The notes beneath the pieces were generated by a model. It saw only the letters and a program-made list of their open reading frames with translations, was not told where the DNA came from and searched no databases. A stretch of 64,000 bases of DNA, taken from the NCBI RefSeq assembly GCF_017744115.1, contig NZ_JAGHQW010000031.1, positions 1 to 64,000 on the forward strand, given 5' to 3'. This DNA comes from Salinisphaera sp. G21_0. Its GTDB lineage: Bacteria; Pseudomonadota; Gammaproteobacteria; Pseudomonadales; Endozoicomonadaceae. Of this stretch, positions 36,209 through 46,066 are shown one piece after another (the first letter of the stretch is position 1; every line of letters starts with the position of its first letter). The translations under genes were made by a program, and so were the position numbers.

Positions 36209-37348
36209 TTATTTGTTAAGATGCATTTTTGATTGAATTTGCTGAAGCCTCTTCTGTCTTAATGCTTCGCCGAGGGCTTTTCCTGTGATGTTTTCAGTCA
36301 TCAAATCTCTGGCTTTAATGGATAAACAGCCAGCCAATAGTTCAATGATCTGGCTTTTTTTCAATTTAACCGTTGCGAAGCTATAGGAAAGAATCGTAAT
36401 CAGGCTAATAAAGCGTTCAGGGCGGCGCAGGGCATCGGTGGCTTCAAACAGGGTCATCAGGGACTCTGCATCGTTGCTGTGAATAACCGACGCAACACTT
36501 TGGGCGTGCTCTGTGACCAGAAGGGCCATATCGGCATATTCTGAGGGTAATCGCATTCTGGATGAAACACCCTGAACCGTCAGTATGCCATTGGTTTTTT
36601 CCGCTTCGGCCTGAGGCAGCAGAGGCGAGAACAGGCAGCCAAACCGGATCAGTGCTGTGTTGTTGTCCCGGGCGGCCATGGTGAGGTGCAATAAGGTCTG
36701 GTTATGGATCAGGGATCGTAACTCGGGCAATACGGCCTGAAGAGCACCGCAGCTTTCCAGCGTTTGAAAGTAGACCGAAGGGCTTGGTTCCATCAAGGCC
36801 CTGGATGTTTCCTGCCATACTCTTTCGGGTACCAGATGGGCTGCTTCGCCGTTATTCACCATGTTGCCCATTAATTCCAGCGTCTCTTTTGCCACCTGAA
36901 AGCCCAGGGGGGCAAGTCTCGCTGCGAACCGGGCAACCCTGAGGATTCTAAGAGGGTCTTCCTGAAAAGTAGGCGATATGTGGCGAAGCCGACGGTTTTT
37001 CAGGTCTTCCTGACCTCCGTATGGGTCAATGATGTTACCGTGCTGGTCCTCTGCCATGGCATTAATGGTTAAATCCCGTCTCAGTAAGTCTTCCTCCAGG
37101 GATATGTCAACGGATGTGTAAAAGCTGAAACCCGCATAACCATGCCCGGTTTTGCGCTCCGTTCGGGCCAGTGCGTATTCCTCTTTGGTTTGCGGGTGAA
37201 GGAAAACCGGGAAATCCCGGCCAACCGGCTGATAGCCCAGATCCTTCATCTGCCCGGGCGTTGCACCAACGACAACCCAGTCATTGTCCTTAACAGGCAA
37301 ACCCAGTAATTGATCTCTGACCGCACCACCTACCCGATAGACTTGCAT
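36209..37348 (-). CDS. cca: CCA-adding tRNA nucleotidyltransferase, HD domain degenerate
   Basis: The 379-residue enzyme starts with the class II motif MQVYRVGGAVRDQLLGLPVK, followed by DNDWVVVGA, RRDLTINAMA and EDPLRILRVARFAARLAPLG. It adds or repairs the CCA end of tRNAs. In E. coli Cca (412 residues) an HD phosphohydrolase domain follows. Here the matching part (LLHLTMAARDNNTALIRFGC) lacks the His-Asp pair, so the nuclease/phosphatase activities are probably lost. The gene is divergent from the enzyme at 37637 and 213 bp upstream of the large unknown gene. Confidence 0.93.
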   Translation of the reverse strand: MQVYRVGGAVRDQLLGLPVKDNDWVVVGATPGQMKDLGYQPVGRDFPVFLHPQTKEEYALARTERKTGHGYAGFSFYTSVDISLEEDLLRRDLTINAMAEDQHGNIIDPYGGQEDLKNRRLRHISPTFQEDPLRILRVARFAARLAPLGFQVAKETLELMGNMVNNGEAAHLVPERVWQETSRALMEPSPSVYFQTLESCGALQAVLPELRSLIHNQTLLHLTMAARDNNTALIRFGCLFSPLLPQAEAEKTNGILTVQGVSSRMRLPSEYADMALLVTEHAQSVASVIHSNDAESLMTLFEATDALRRPERFISLITILSYSFATVKLKKSQIIELLAGCLSIKARDLMTENITGKALGEALRQKRLQQIQSKMHLNK

Positions 37349-37636
37349 AAACGAGGACTATTCCAGATATAAAAGTAAGAATTGTTTATAGCAAAATGGT
37401 GTATTTTTTTCCCTGTTTAAAATTTTATTTTAATATTTTTATCTTTGGGAGATGATTATTTTATAAAAAAGGTTCTTTGGGTGTTTTTTGAAATACTTTT
37501 CTCTGTTCAAAGCCATAAAATATCTTTAACAATGTGTTGGGTATAGAGGAAGGTACGAAAGCATTCATATCAATAGCGCCTGATGAGACGTTTTTCCCAC
37601 CCGATAAATTTATATGGACGTACTTGGGGGAAGGTT

Positions 37637-38689
37637 ATGAGTGGTCATCAATGGGTTAATGAAGCCATCAGCAAAATTGAGGCGGACTTTCAACGCAGTG
37701 CAGATACACATCTGATACGGCTTGAATTACCGGGAATCAACGGTGTCGAGGTATATCTAAAAGATGAAAGCACGCATCCGACGGGCAGCCTTAAGCACCG
37801 TCTGGCCAGGTCTTTATTTCTTTATGCCATCTGTAATGGTTGGGTTGATGAGAATACCACCATTATTGAGTCCTCTTCAGGAAGTACAGCCGTTTCTGAA
37901 GCCTACTTCGCCCGACTGCTGGGCTTGCCATTTATCGCCGTAATGCCCAGATCGACCTCCATGCAGAAGATACAAAAGATCAGGTTTTACGGTGGTCAGT
38001 GTCACCTGGTCAATTGCTCCAGTGAGATTTATGCCGAATCCCAGCGGTTGGCCAGGGAGCTGAATGGACACTATATGGACCAGTTTACTTATGCAGAGAG
38101 GGCTACAGACTGGCGGGGTAACAACAATATTGCCGATTCCATTTTTCGACAGATGCGGGCTGAGAAATACCCGGTGCCCAGCTGGATTGTCATGAGCCCG
38201 GGAACCGGAGGAACATCGGCCACCATTGGACGCTACATTCGATACCAAAAGCTGAATACCCGGTTATGTGTTGTGGACCCCGATCACTCTGTTTTCATGG
38301 ACTACTACACCAGTGGTGACTCAAGCCTGACGATTGACCAGGGCTCTCGTATCGAGGGTATTGGGCGGCCGAGAGTCGAACCATCATTTATTCCCGGTGT
38401 GATTGATGACATGCGTAGAGTGCCTGATGTAGCCGCTATTGCAACCATTCACTGGCTGGAAAGGATACTGGGTCGCAAGGCTGGCCCGAGTACCGGGACT
38501 AATTTATATGGAGCCTTGCAAATTGCTGCACAGATGAAATCCGATGGTCAGGAAGGATCTATCGTTACCCTGTTGTGTGATCCGGGTGATCGTTATCTGG
38601 ATACCTGTTATAACCCTGACTGGGTTGTTGCCCAGGTTGGGGATATACAGCCATGGATAGACGATTTATGTCGCTTGTACGGCAAATAA
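37637..38689 (+). CDS. PLP-dependent cysteine synthase-fold enzyme (Cds1-like)
   Basis: The 350-residue protein belongs to the fold-type II PLP enzymes (CysK/CysM/Cds1). The PLP lysine sits in [27 protein letters not shown] is the substrate loop, and [17 protein letters not shown] the phosphate-binding loop. It ends near [20 protein letters not shown]. The N-terminal extension and length resemble cysteine desulfhydrase Cds1-type members more than CysK, so it may make or break cysteine; the direction cannot be read. ATG 37637 has a strong GGGGGAAGG ribosome binding site; ATG 37583 lacks one. It has no operon partner. Confidence 0.8.
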   Translation: MSGHQWVNEAISKIEADFQRSADTHLIRLELPGINGVEVYLKDESTHPTGSLKHRLARSLFLYAICNGWVDENTTIIESSSGSTAVSEAYFARLLGLPFIAVMPRSTSMQKIQKIRFYGGQCHLVNCSSEIYAESQRLARELNGHYMDQFTYAERATDWRGNNNIADSIFRQMRAEKYPVPSWIVMSPGTGGTSATIGRYIRYQKLNTRLCVVDPDHSVFMDYYTSGDSSLTIDQGSRIEGIGRPRVEPSFIPGVIDDMRRVPDVAAIATIHWLERILGRKAGPSTGTNLYGALQIAAQMKSDGQEGSIVTLLCDPGDRYLDTCYNPDWVVAQVGDIQPWIDDLCRLYGK

Positions 38690-38762
38690 TACCAACCTTC
38701 ACAGACTGCCTTCAAAAGAGAACGGCCGCAGATGCGACCGTTGAGGGTTAAACGTCAGAAGA

Positions 38763-40109
38763 TTAAACGTCGGTACCTCGCTGCCCGAGTGGCCCGTATT
38801 TATTCTCCAATCCCCTGGCTTGAGCCTTTAAGGCTTCATGAGCACCTTCAATAGCACCTTGTTTGGCCATTTTAAATACCTCCTGGCCCAGGGCATCCTG
38901 AAGTGAGGGAGACAGTCCGGATTGTTGGCCCATTTGTTGAGTTCTGGATTGCTCATCAGTCCTGACCTCATTCGTTTGTTGGCTGGCCAGTTCTTCAGTT
39001 AACTGCTTTTGTATTTCCGGTTTTGAAGAAGATTCAAGGAACGATTCACATTTAGTTGCTTGCTCATTATGCATAGCTGCTTGCTCGCGATGGAAACTAA
39101 GATCCCGGAGGGCATCGGCGTTCAGCCACTCCCTTGTAGGTCCCTGCTGGCCATAATGAGAAACACCTTCACCCACTAAGCTACGCATTTGTTGAATGTC
39201 GCTGTCGACTCTCTGCTCAAGAACTGTACGTTGCGGTGTTGGAGCAGTCTCTTTGCTGTCAGGAGGAACGGAGCGGCTATCAAATTGAGCATGTTGGGTT
39301 GACCCGGTTACCGAGGCCTGAGGATGTGCCCCATAAGCTGGAGTCTGCGCATGCCCGGGCGTTGCAGGGGTATGTGTGGGAGCCGGGGTATATGGCGGCA
39401 TTGCTGAACGGTGTGGGTCTTGTTGATGGCCTGTATGGGGTGATTGACTGCTTACTGGCTGATGGGCAGCGGGTGCAGGCGCGGGCGCAGGCGCGGGCGG
39501 TGCTGCGGATTGTTTCGCTCCCTGGTCAGGGGCCTTTTCCGGCACTTTCTGCTCAGCACTCTTTTCCGAGTCAGCCGTTTTTTCCTTTTCAGCAGTTTTT
39601 CCTTTTTCAGCAGCTTGCTCTGATGATTTTGATTCAGGTGCCCCCCCTGCATGCCTCGTATTGCTAAAGAATTTCCCCAAATTCAAGCGTTCAAGTAAGG
39701 TTTTACCGCCAGCTGATTTCTGTTCACCTTCAGCGGCTTTCTTTTCACCTTCAGCGGCTTTCTTTTCGCCTTCAGCAGCTTTCTGCTCGCCGTTAGTCTT
39801 AGCCTCTTCCGGAGTTGCAGGGGCAGTTTCTGCGGCAGTTGGCGCTCCCGCTGGAGATTGAGGCGTCATGTAACTGGTAGCGGGGTGCTTTGCAACGGAG
39901 CCGAAAGGGGGCTGACCGCCCTGTTGCTGATAGGGCAAGGCTGCAGCCCCTGTTCCGGAACCACGCAATTGAAGTGCCGGATCACGTGTGCTGACATTAT
40001 GCCCACCATAGTAGCCAGTCGGCCCAGATGACTGTCCGGTCTGAAGCCCACCCGCTGCCGGTGGAGTGTAGATTTGTTGTGTGCCCGATGCTGGTAATGG
40101 GTTCGCCAT
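38763..40109 (-). CDS. Pro/Ala/Gln-rich low-complexity protein, function unknown
   Basis: The 448-residue protein is not recognised. It starts MANPLPASGTQQIYTPPAAG, is Pro/Gly/Tyr/Gln-rich to about 100, then has AAEGEKK heptad-like repeats (about 108-135). A short conserved-looking LLERLNLGKFFSNT follows, then KTAEKEKTADSEK repeats and long Pro/Ala/His tracts (PAPAPAPAPAAHQP). The C-terminal part is helical, Gln/Glu-rich (about 300-445). There is no signal peptide or catalytic motif. The Pro-rich start plus EGKTA-like spacer matches the protein at 32978-35995, so the two probably share function or export route. The terminal helical part may be the active domain. Confidence 0.55.
   Translation of the reverse strand: MANPLPASGTQQIYTPPAAGGLQTGQSSGPTGYYGGHNVSTRDPALQLRGSGTGAAALPYQQQGGQPPFGSVAKHPATSYMTPQSPAGAPTAAETAPATPEEAKTNGEQKAAEGEKKAAEGEKKAAEGEQKSAGGKTLLERLNLGKFFSNTRHAGGAPESKSSEQAAEKGKTAEKEKTADSEKSAEQKVPEKAPDQGAKQSAAPPAPAPAPAPAAHQPVSSQSPHTGHQQDPHRSAMPPYTPAPTHTPATPGHAQTPAYGAHPQASVTGSTQHAQFDSRSVPPDSKETAPTPQRTVLEQRVDSDIQQMRSLVGEGVSHYGQQGPTREWLNADALRDLSFHREQAAMHNEQATKCESFLESSSKPEIQKQLTEELASQQTNEVRTDEQSRTQQMGQQSGLSPSLQDALGQEVFKMAKQGAIEGAHEALKAQARGLENKYGPLGQRGTDV
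39728..39795. repeat. 21-bp tandem repeat coding for AAEGEKK units
   Basis: About three copies of a TTCAGCGGCTTTCTTTTCACC-like unit (minus strand Ala-Ala-Glu-Gly-Glu-Lys-Lys) lie inside the gene at 38763-40109, a second, independent amplification of a similar short-peptide spacer. Confidence 0.65.
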
Positions 40110-40673
40110 TATTTAATCCTTGTTAAATTGATGGAGAAATTGGGGGTTAAAAATTATGCAGATCTCATTTTGCCAAGATGGCAACAACATTCGACAGGTG
40201 GGAGTGTCATTGGTTCTATATCAATTAGTAATTATTGTTTTATAAAGATATATTGTTTTAATTGTTTTTGCCTGCCGGTGTTTTTAAGTGATCTGGTTAT
40301 TTACAGGACAATTGACTTATGGGGGGCTGTATTTGTCAAAGGTAATAAAAAGAGAATCTGAACAATATTTTGATGATCTTGCCTTGTGGTTATTGCTTGT
40401 TTTCTCTTTATTCAGGAAAAATATAAACTTTTTGATGAACTATCGTTGGGTTTTATCAGTCTACAAAATGAGAATACATTCATGATTGGTTCAGGGTGAT
40501 CAGTTAAGGAGTGCGATTTCTGATGCCGGTGTAGTTAACCTGGCATTGATGTGCAGAACCGGGGAGTAATATTAAATACTCAGGAAGAGCGATAGATATT
40601 CTAAATACAACGGTCAGGATCATTGGCAGCAGTCTGGTTATTCATCCTGCACGCCACAAATTGGAGAAAGGAA
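40110..40673. other. AT-rich divergent promoter region before putA
   Basis: No gene is supported in these 564 bp. The sequence is AT-rich from 40200 to 40480. GAGTA, ATATTAAA, TACTC (about 40566-40583) is a small inverted repeat about 90 bp before the putA start and could bind a regulator. PutA here has no DNA-binding domain, so a separate regulator would be needed; that is inference. Confidence 0.4.
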
Positions 40674-43600
40674 ATGGAGAAGGGTATGTTCCAGGCAAAA
40701 GATGCATTCAACGCAGGTATTGTCCGGCAAAAGCCAGCCGAACTCTGGTCGATGATCTCTCCTCATTACTCCGTGGATGAGGCTTCATGGTTACAGGAAC
40801 TGGTGCAGATCCTGGATGAACAGTCCGGAGATTACCCTGAGACAGCCAGTCAAGCCACCAGAATGATTGAGCAGGTCAGGAGCAGTGATAATGGCATTCA
40901 TATGATTGATGCATTGTTATTGCAGTACAGCCTGGACACTCGGGAAGGTATTTTGCTGATGTGCCTGGCTGAAGCCCTGATGCGCATTCCCGATGATCGG
41001 ACTGCCGACGCCCTGATCCGCGACAAGCTCAGTGTGGCTGACTGGAAAAAACACCTGAGCCAAAGTGACTCTCTGCTGGTCAATGCCTCCACCTGGGGGT
41101 TGCTGCTTACCGGCAAGGTGGTCAACCTTGACGCCGGGGAGGATGGTTCTGCCGGAGGGGTTATTGGCAAACTGGTGAACCGGATGGGGGAACCGGTCAT
41201 TCGCCAGGCGGTTAACCAGGCCATGAAGATTATGGGGCGTCATTTTGTCCTGGGGCGTAATATTTCAGAAGCGTTAAAGAATGGCCTGAAACAACGGGAA
41301 AAGGGGTATACCTACTCTTTTGATATGTTGGGAGAGTCTGCCCTGACCATGGAGGATGCCCGGCGTTATCACGATGAATACCTGGCGGCGATCAGAGCAG
41401 TGGCCGCTGAGCCCGACCACGGAAACTCCCCCCGTGCCGGAATTTCCATCAAGCTCTCTGCACTTCATCCACGCTATGAAGTGGCACAGAAAGCGCGTGT
41501 GTTCCGTGAACTGGTGCCTGCGCTGGTGGATCTGGTTCGTGAAGCCAGGGCGGGCAATGTAGCTATCAATATGGACGCTGAGGAACAGGATCGTCATGAG
41601 CTGTTTCTGGAAGTGTTTGAGCGGGTTTACCGGCACCCGGATTGCCGTGGCTGGGGTGGGCTCGGCTTGGTGATCCAGGCTTACGGCAAACGGGCACTGC
41701 CGTCGTTGTGCTGGCTTTCTGCCCTGGCCCATGAGCAGGGAGACCACATTCCGGTTCGTCTGGTAAAGGGAGCTTACTGGGACAGTGAAGTAAAGCTTTG
41801 CCAGCAACAGGGGCTGACCGGGTATCCGGTTTATACCCGCAAGGAAGCGACAGATGTTGCATACCTGGTGTGTGCCAGATTTCTGTTATCCGAGCCTGTC
41901 AGGTCGGCGCTCTATCCACAGTTTGCCAGCCATAATGCCCACACTGTCGCCAGCATTCTTACCATGGCAGAGCGTGAAGGTGCCGCTGATTTTGAGTTCC
42001 AGCGCCTCCACGGTATGGGGGATGCGCTCTATAATTTCATCCTGACTGATCATCGTCGTCCGGTGCGTATCTATGCGCCTGTTGGTAGTCATAAGGATCT
42101 GCTGCCTTACCTGGTTCGTCGTTTACTTGAGAATGGTGCCAATTCCTCCTTTGTCCATCGCCTGGTGGATGCGAAAACCCCGGTTGCTGCTCTGGTTCAG
42201 CATCCGGTGGAGACGTTAACAGGCCGGGTTTGTTTGCAGAACGACCAAATCCCGTTGCCACCGGCTATTTACGGCCAGTCACGGAAAAACTCACTGGGTG
42301 TGAATGTGGATATTGACAGTCAGTGGCAGCCATTTCAGCAAAAAGTACAGAGCTTTATGGGGCATAAATGGACTCAGGGGCCGTGGATTGATGGTCAGCT
42401 TGTACCGTCAACAGAGACCTCTGAAATAACGTGCCCCTATGACCGCTCTCAGATTGCAGGCCATTTGGGATGGAGTGATAAAACTCAGGCCGATGAAGCC
42501 ATTGGCATTGCTGAAGCGGCCTTTGAGCGCTGGAATTCCACACCCGCAGAACAGCGGGCAGACTGTCTGGAGAAACTGGCAGACTTACTGGAGGAAAACC
42601 GTGAGGAGCTGGTGGCCCTGTGCCATCAGGAAGCTGGCAAAACCGTGCACGATGCCATTGATGAAGTGCGGGAGGCGGTGGATTTTTGCCGCTATTACGG
42701 GAGTCAGGCACGGGAGCGGTTTTCATCAACCATCATGATGCCGGGGCCGACGGGTGAATCTAACGAGCTGCGGCTTTGTGGGCGAGGGGTTTTTCTCTGT
42801 ATCAGCCCCTGGAACTTCCCTCTGGCTATTTTCCTCGGGCAGATCACCGCAGCACTTGCCGCCGGGAATACGGTGATTGCCAAACCTGCTGAGCAGACCG
42901 GCCTGATTGCGGGCAGGGCAGTTGAGCTGATGCTGGCAGCGGGAATTCCCGGTGATGTGATTCAATTATTGCCCGGCGATGGTGCAACGGTGGGTCGTCA
43001 GCTGGTGGCCGATGCCCGGATTGCCGGTGTCGCTTTCACCGGCTCCACGGAAACCGCCCGGTTGATTAATCAGTCGCTGGCGAATCGTCCGGGCCCGATG
43101 ATACCGTTGATTGCTGAAACAGGTGGCCAGAATGCCATGATCGTCGATTCCACCGCACTGCCTGAGCAGGTGGTTAATGATGTTCTTTTGTCCGCCTTTG
43201 GCAGTGCCGGACAGCGCTGCTCAGCGCTCAGGGTACTTTATGTGCAGAAAGATATTGCTGACCGGGTGATCGCTCTGTTGCAGGGGGCAATGGAGGAGCT
43301 GTCTATCGGCAATCCGAGTCTTCATTCTACCGATATTGGCCCGGTTATTGATGAGAAAGCCCGCCAGTTACTACAGGCACATATCAAACGAATGAAACAA
43401 GAAGCCAGGCTGCTGTTTGAATGCCAACTGCCAGCGGATTGCGCTAACGGCAGCTTTGTTGCGCCGGTTGCCGTTGAAATTGACCATATTGGCCAACTGG
43501 AGAAGGAGCACTTCGGCCCTGTTCTCCATGTGATTCGTTACGACGCAAAAGCGTTACCCGAGGTGATTAAGCAGATCAACAGTACCGGGTATGGCCTTAC

Positions 43601-43865
43601 CCTGGGAATTCACACTAGAAACGAAGTGACGGCGACGTTTATTGAGCAGCGGGTCAAGGTGGGTAATATCTATATCAACAGGAACCAGACTGGCGCTGTC
43701 GTCGGTGTTCAGCCATTTGGTGGCCAGGGACTGTCAGGCACCGGACCAAAAGCGGGTGGGCCAAACTACCTGCAGAGGTTTGCCACCGAACAGACGTTGT
43801 CGATCAATACCACGGCTGTTGGCGGAAACGCCACGTTGCTGTCTTTGGGGAGTGAGTCTGTGTAA
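40674..43865 (+). CDS. putA: Bifunctional proline dehydrogenase / P5C dehydrogenase PutA
   Basis: The 1,063-residue protein joins a proline dehydrogenase barrel (about 150-480; SIKLSALHPRYEVAQKARVF, LVKGAYWDSEVK) to a P5C dehydrogenase (about 560-1,050). The latter has SPWNFPLAIFLGQITAALA, the catalytic Glu in AETGGQNAMIV and the catalytic Cys in GSAGQRCSALRVLY. It oxidises proline to glutamate with FAD and NAD. It lacks the N-terminal ribbon-helix-helix of E. coli PutA (1,320 residues) and the long C-terminal extension, so it is a non-regulatory, compact type. ATG 40674 follows GGAGAAAGG. Confidence 0.95.
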   Translation: MEKGMFQAKDAFNAGIVRQKPAELWSMISPHYSVDEASWLQELVQILDEQSGDYPETASQATRMIEQVRSSDNGIHMIDALLLQYSLDTREGILLMCLAEALMRIPDDRTADALIRDKLSVADWKKHLSQSDSLLVNASTWGLLLTGKVVNLDAGEDGSAGGVIGKLVNRMGEPVIRQAVNQAMKIMGRHFVLGRNISEALKNGLKQREKGYTYSFDMLGESALTMEDARRYHDEYLAAIRAVAAEPDHGNSPRAGISIKLSALHPRYEVAQKARVFRELVPALVDLVREARAGNVAINMDAEEQDRHELFLEVFERVYRHPDCRGWGGLGLVIQAYGKRALPSLCWLSALAHEQGDHIPVRLVKGAYWDSEVKLCQQQGLTGYPVYTRKEATDVAYLVCARFLLSEPVRSALYPQFASHNAHTVASILTMAEREGAADFEFQRLHGMGDALYNFILTDHRRPVRIYAPVGSHKDLLPYLVRRLLENGANSSFVHRLVDAKTPVAALVQHPVETLTGRVCLQNDQIPLPPAIYGQSRKNSLGVNVDIDSQWQPFQQKVQSFMGHKWTQGPWIDGQLVPSTETSEITCPYDRSQIAGHLGWSDKTQADEAIGIAEAAFERWNSTPAEQRADCLEKLADLLEENREELVALCHQEAGKTVHDAIDEVREAVDFCRYYGSQARERFSSTIMMPGPTGESNELRLCGRGVFLCISPWNFPLAIFLGQITAALAAGNTVIAKPAEQTGLIAGRAVELMLAAGIPGDVIQLLPGDGATVGRQLVADARIAGVAFTGSTETARLINQSLANRPGPMIPLIAETGGQNAMIVDSTALPEQVVNDVLLSAFGSAGQRCSALRVLYVQKDIADRVIALLQGAMEELSIGNPSLHSTDIGPVIDEKARQLLQAHIKRMKQEARLLFECQLPADCANGSFVAPVAVEIDHIGQLEKEHFGPVLHVIRYDAKALPEVIKQINSTGYGLTLGIHTRNEVTATFIEQRVKVGNIYINRNQTGAVVGVQPFGGQGLSGTGPKAGGPNYLQRFATEQTLSINTTAVGGNATLLSLGSESV

Positions 43866-43913
43866 GCGGCAAAACCCTCGTTCACATGCGATGAGGGTGT
43901 TGCGAAAAGCCTC

Positions 43914-44033
43914 AAAAAGCCTTGAACCACAAAGGCACAAAGACACAAAGTTATTTTGGGTTTGCCTGAGCTACGCTCAAGAAACAAAAAAGGCTTCCTT
44001 TGTGTCTTAGTGTCTTTGTGGTTTAAGGCTTTT
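43914..44033. repeat. Dispersed ACCACAAAGG hairpin repeat with outer inverted ends
   Basis: AACCACAAAGGCACAAAGAC at the left pairs with GTGTCTTAGTGTCTTTGTGG at the right. The pairing extends outwards: AAAAAGCCTTGAACCAC against GTGGTTTAAGGCTTTTAT, giving terminal inverted repeats. It lies between the convergent putA and pilB genes. Confidence 0.7.
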
Positions 44034-44082
44034 ATACCTACCGCTTCACCTCATGGAGCAGCGGGAAACCAGCAGTGTCTGG

Positions 44083-45795
44083 TTAATCCTGTGTTACCCG
44101 GTTAACCTCTTCAAGGCTGGTAACCCCCTGCAGCGCTTTCAATAGCCCCGATTGGCGAAGGTTGTTAAAGCCTTCTTTCTGGGCCTGTTCCGAGATTTCC
44201 AGAGAGTTACCTTCGGCCATAATGATCTGCTGCATACCGGGAGTGATCGACACCACCTCATAAATACCCACACGACCTTTGTAGCCGCCCTTGCAGCTGT
44301 CACAGCCTTTAGGGCCAAAAATCTCGGCGGAATCCGCCTGCTCTTCGGTAAAGCCCTCTTCCAGCAGTGTTTCCTTTGGGATTTCAACCTTTACTTTGCA
44401 CTGGCTGCACAGTCTTCGTGCCAGACGCTGGGCAATAATCAGACTGACCGAGGTTGCAATGTTAAATGATGGAACCCCCATGTTCTGCAAACGGGTCAGG
44501 GTCTCTGCCGCACTGTTGGTGTGCAGGGTGGACATAACCATGTGGCCGGTCTGGGCCGCCTTGATGGCAATATTGGCTGTTTCCAGGTCCCGTATCTCAC
44601 CCACCATGATGATATCCGGATCCTGACGCAGGAAAGCCCGCAACGCCTGGCTGAAGTCCATACCCTGCTTGGGGTTAACGTTCACCTGGTTAATACCTTC
44701 CAGGTTAATTTCCACCGGGTCCTCTGCGGTGGAAATGTTTCGCTCATTGGTATTGAGAATGTTCAAACCGGTATAGAGCGATACCGTTTTTCCCGAACCG
44801 GTGGGGCCGGTAACCAGAATCATGCCCTGTGGCTGGTGCAGGGCGGTCATATACATCTCTTTCTGACCTTCTTCGTAGCCCAGGGCATCAATCCCCATTT
44901 TGGCACTGGAAGGATCGAGGATACGAAGTACGATTTTCTCGCCCCAGAGCGTCGGCAGCGTGTTGACCCGAAAGTCGATGGCCTTGCTTTTCGACAGCTT
45001 CATTTTTATCCGGCCATCCTGCGGCTTTCTGCGCTCGGAAATATCCATGGCCGACATGATCTTCAGTCGTGAAGCAATCCTGGACCCGAGGGAGACCGGG
45101 GGGCGATTGACTTCATGGAGCACACCGTCGGTTCTAAAACGAACCCGATAGGTTCTTTCATAGGGCTCAAAGTGCAGATCCGATGCACCGCCTTTGATGG
45201 CAGACAGCAGCATCTTATTGACGAACTTCACCACCGGCGTATCATCCTCTCCGTCGCCGCCGGAGGTTCCCAGGCCATCATCTCCTGAATCATCAACCGC
45301 ACTGACGTCAAGATCTTCAAGACCGACCATCCCATCGTCGTCGGCAAACATGCCACCGGTATCATCCAGGGCAGTATCAATCATTTTCTCCAGAATTTCG
45401 GGCTCCGACAGGACCGTATGAATGGTCAGGCCGGTATTAAAGCGGATTTCATCCAGACCCTGAAGGTTGGACGGATCAGAAACGGCGGCAAACAGGTGTG
45501 AGCCCCGCTTGATCAGCGGCAGCACATTGTGCTTTCGCATCAGTTTTTCTTCGACGACGTCTTTGACGAAATGCTCTTTGTCAAAGGCTCTGAGATCGAT
45601 CACTGGCAGGCCAAACTCTTCGGCAGTGGCGAGAGTCAGGGCATTACCGTTGACCAGTTTTTTTTCCAGCAGATATCGGGCGAGCGGCTTGTTGGCCTTG
45701 GCAGCAGCGGCTTCAGCGTCGTGAATGTCGGCCTCTTCCATCAATTGATCGGCCAGCAGGCGGGCAGCCAGCCCGGTCAGAGGTTTGTTTGCCAT
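44083..45795 (-). CDS. pilB: Type IV pilus assembly ATPase PilB
   Basis: The 570-residue protein has an N-terminal GspE/PilB domain (GLAARLLADQLMEEADIHDA), an acidic linker near 170-210 and the ATPase core: ASDLHFEPYE, Walker A GPTGSGKT, Asp/His box STAEDPVEINL, and Walker B motif FLRQDPDIIMVGEIRDLETA. A tetracysteine zinc site is formed by CSQC and CDSCKGGYKGR. It powers pilus extension at the inner membrane. ATG 45795 is preferred over 45873 because the family starts near there and ACAGG precedes it. The usual partners pilC and pilD are not adjacent. Confidence 0.92.
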   Translation of the reverse strand: MANKPLTGLAARLLADQLMEEADIHDAEAAAAKANKPLARYLLEKKLVNGNALTLATAEEFGLPVIDLRAFDKEHFVKDVVEEKLMRKHNVLPLIKRGSHLFAAVSDPSNLQGLDEIRFNTGLTIHTVLSEPEILEKMIDTALDDTGGMFADDDGMVGLEDLDVSAVDDSGDDGLGTSGGDGEDDTPVVKFVNKMLLSAIKGGASDLHFEPYERTYRVRFRTDGVLHEVNRPPVSLGSRIASRLKIMSAMDISERRKPQDGRIKMKLSKSKAIDFRVNTLPTLWGEKIVLRILDPSSAKMGIDALGYEEGQKEMYMTALHQPQGMILVTGPTGSGKTVSLYTGLNILNTNERNISTAEDPVEINLEGINQVNVNPKQGMDFSQALRAFLRQDPDIIMVGEIRDLETANIAIKAAQTGHMVMSTLHTNSAAETLTRLQNMGVPSFNIATSVSLIIAQRLARRLCSQCKVKVEIPKETLLEEGFTEEQADSAEIFGPKGCDSCKGGYKGRVGIYEVVSITPGMQQIIMAEGNSLEISEQAQKEGFNNLRQSGLLKALQGVTSLEEVNRVTQD

Positions 45796-46020
45796 AACCT
45801 GTTTCTGTCCCTGGAGATTGAATTCATTGTCAGGGCCTGATGATGTTTCGCTGAACTGGCAACGGGGCATCAACAGGCTCTTTGTAATATATCAGCATAA
45901 ATGGCGGATGGTTAAGGGTGGTTTTGTGCGGGGGGATTTTATCGGCCTGGGTTTTTGTCGGGAATCGTCCGGCTTTAATGGGGGATTTTGCATGGGCTGC
46001 GAGTTTGGATAGGCCCTCCC

Positions 46021-46056
46021 GGGGTACCGAGGGTTTCGCAACACCCTCAGTACCCT
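46021..46056 (-). terminator. Stem-loop after the DUF1302 gene
   Basis: GGGTACCGAGGGT and ACCCTCAGTACCC form an imperfect stem 11 bp after the minus-strand stop codon. No T-run follows, so it may protect the mRNA end instead of stopping transcription alone. Confidence 0.4.
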
Positions 46057-46066
46057 GGGAACCAGG

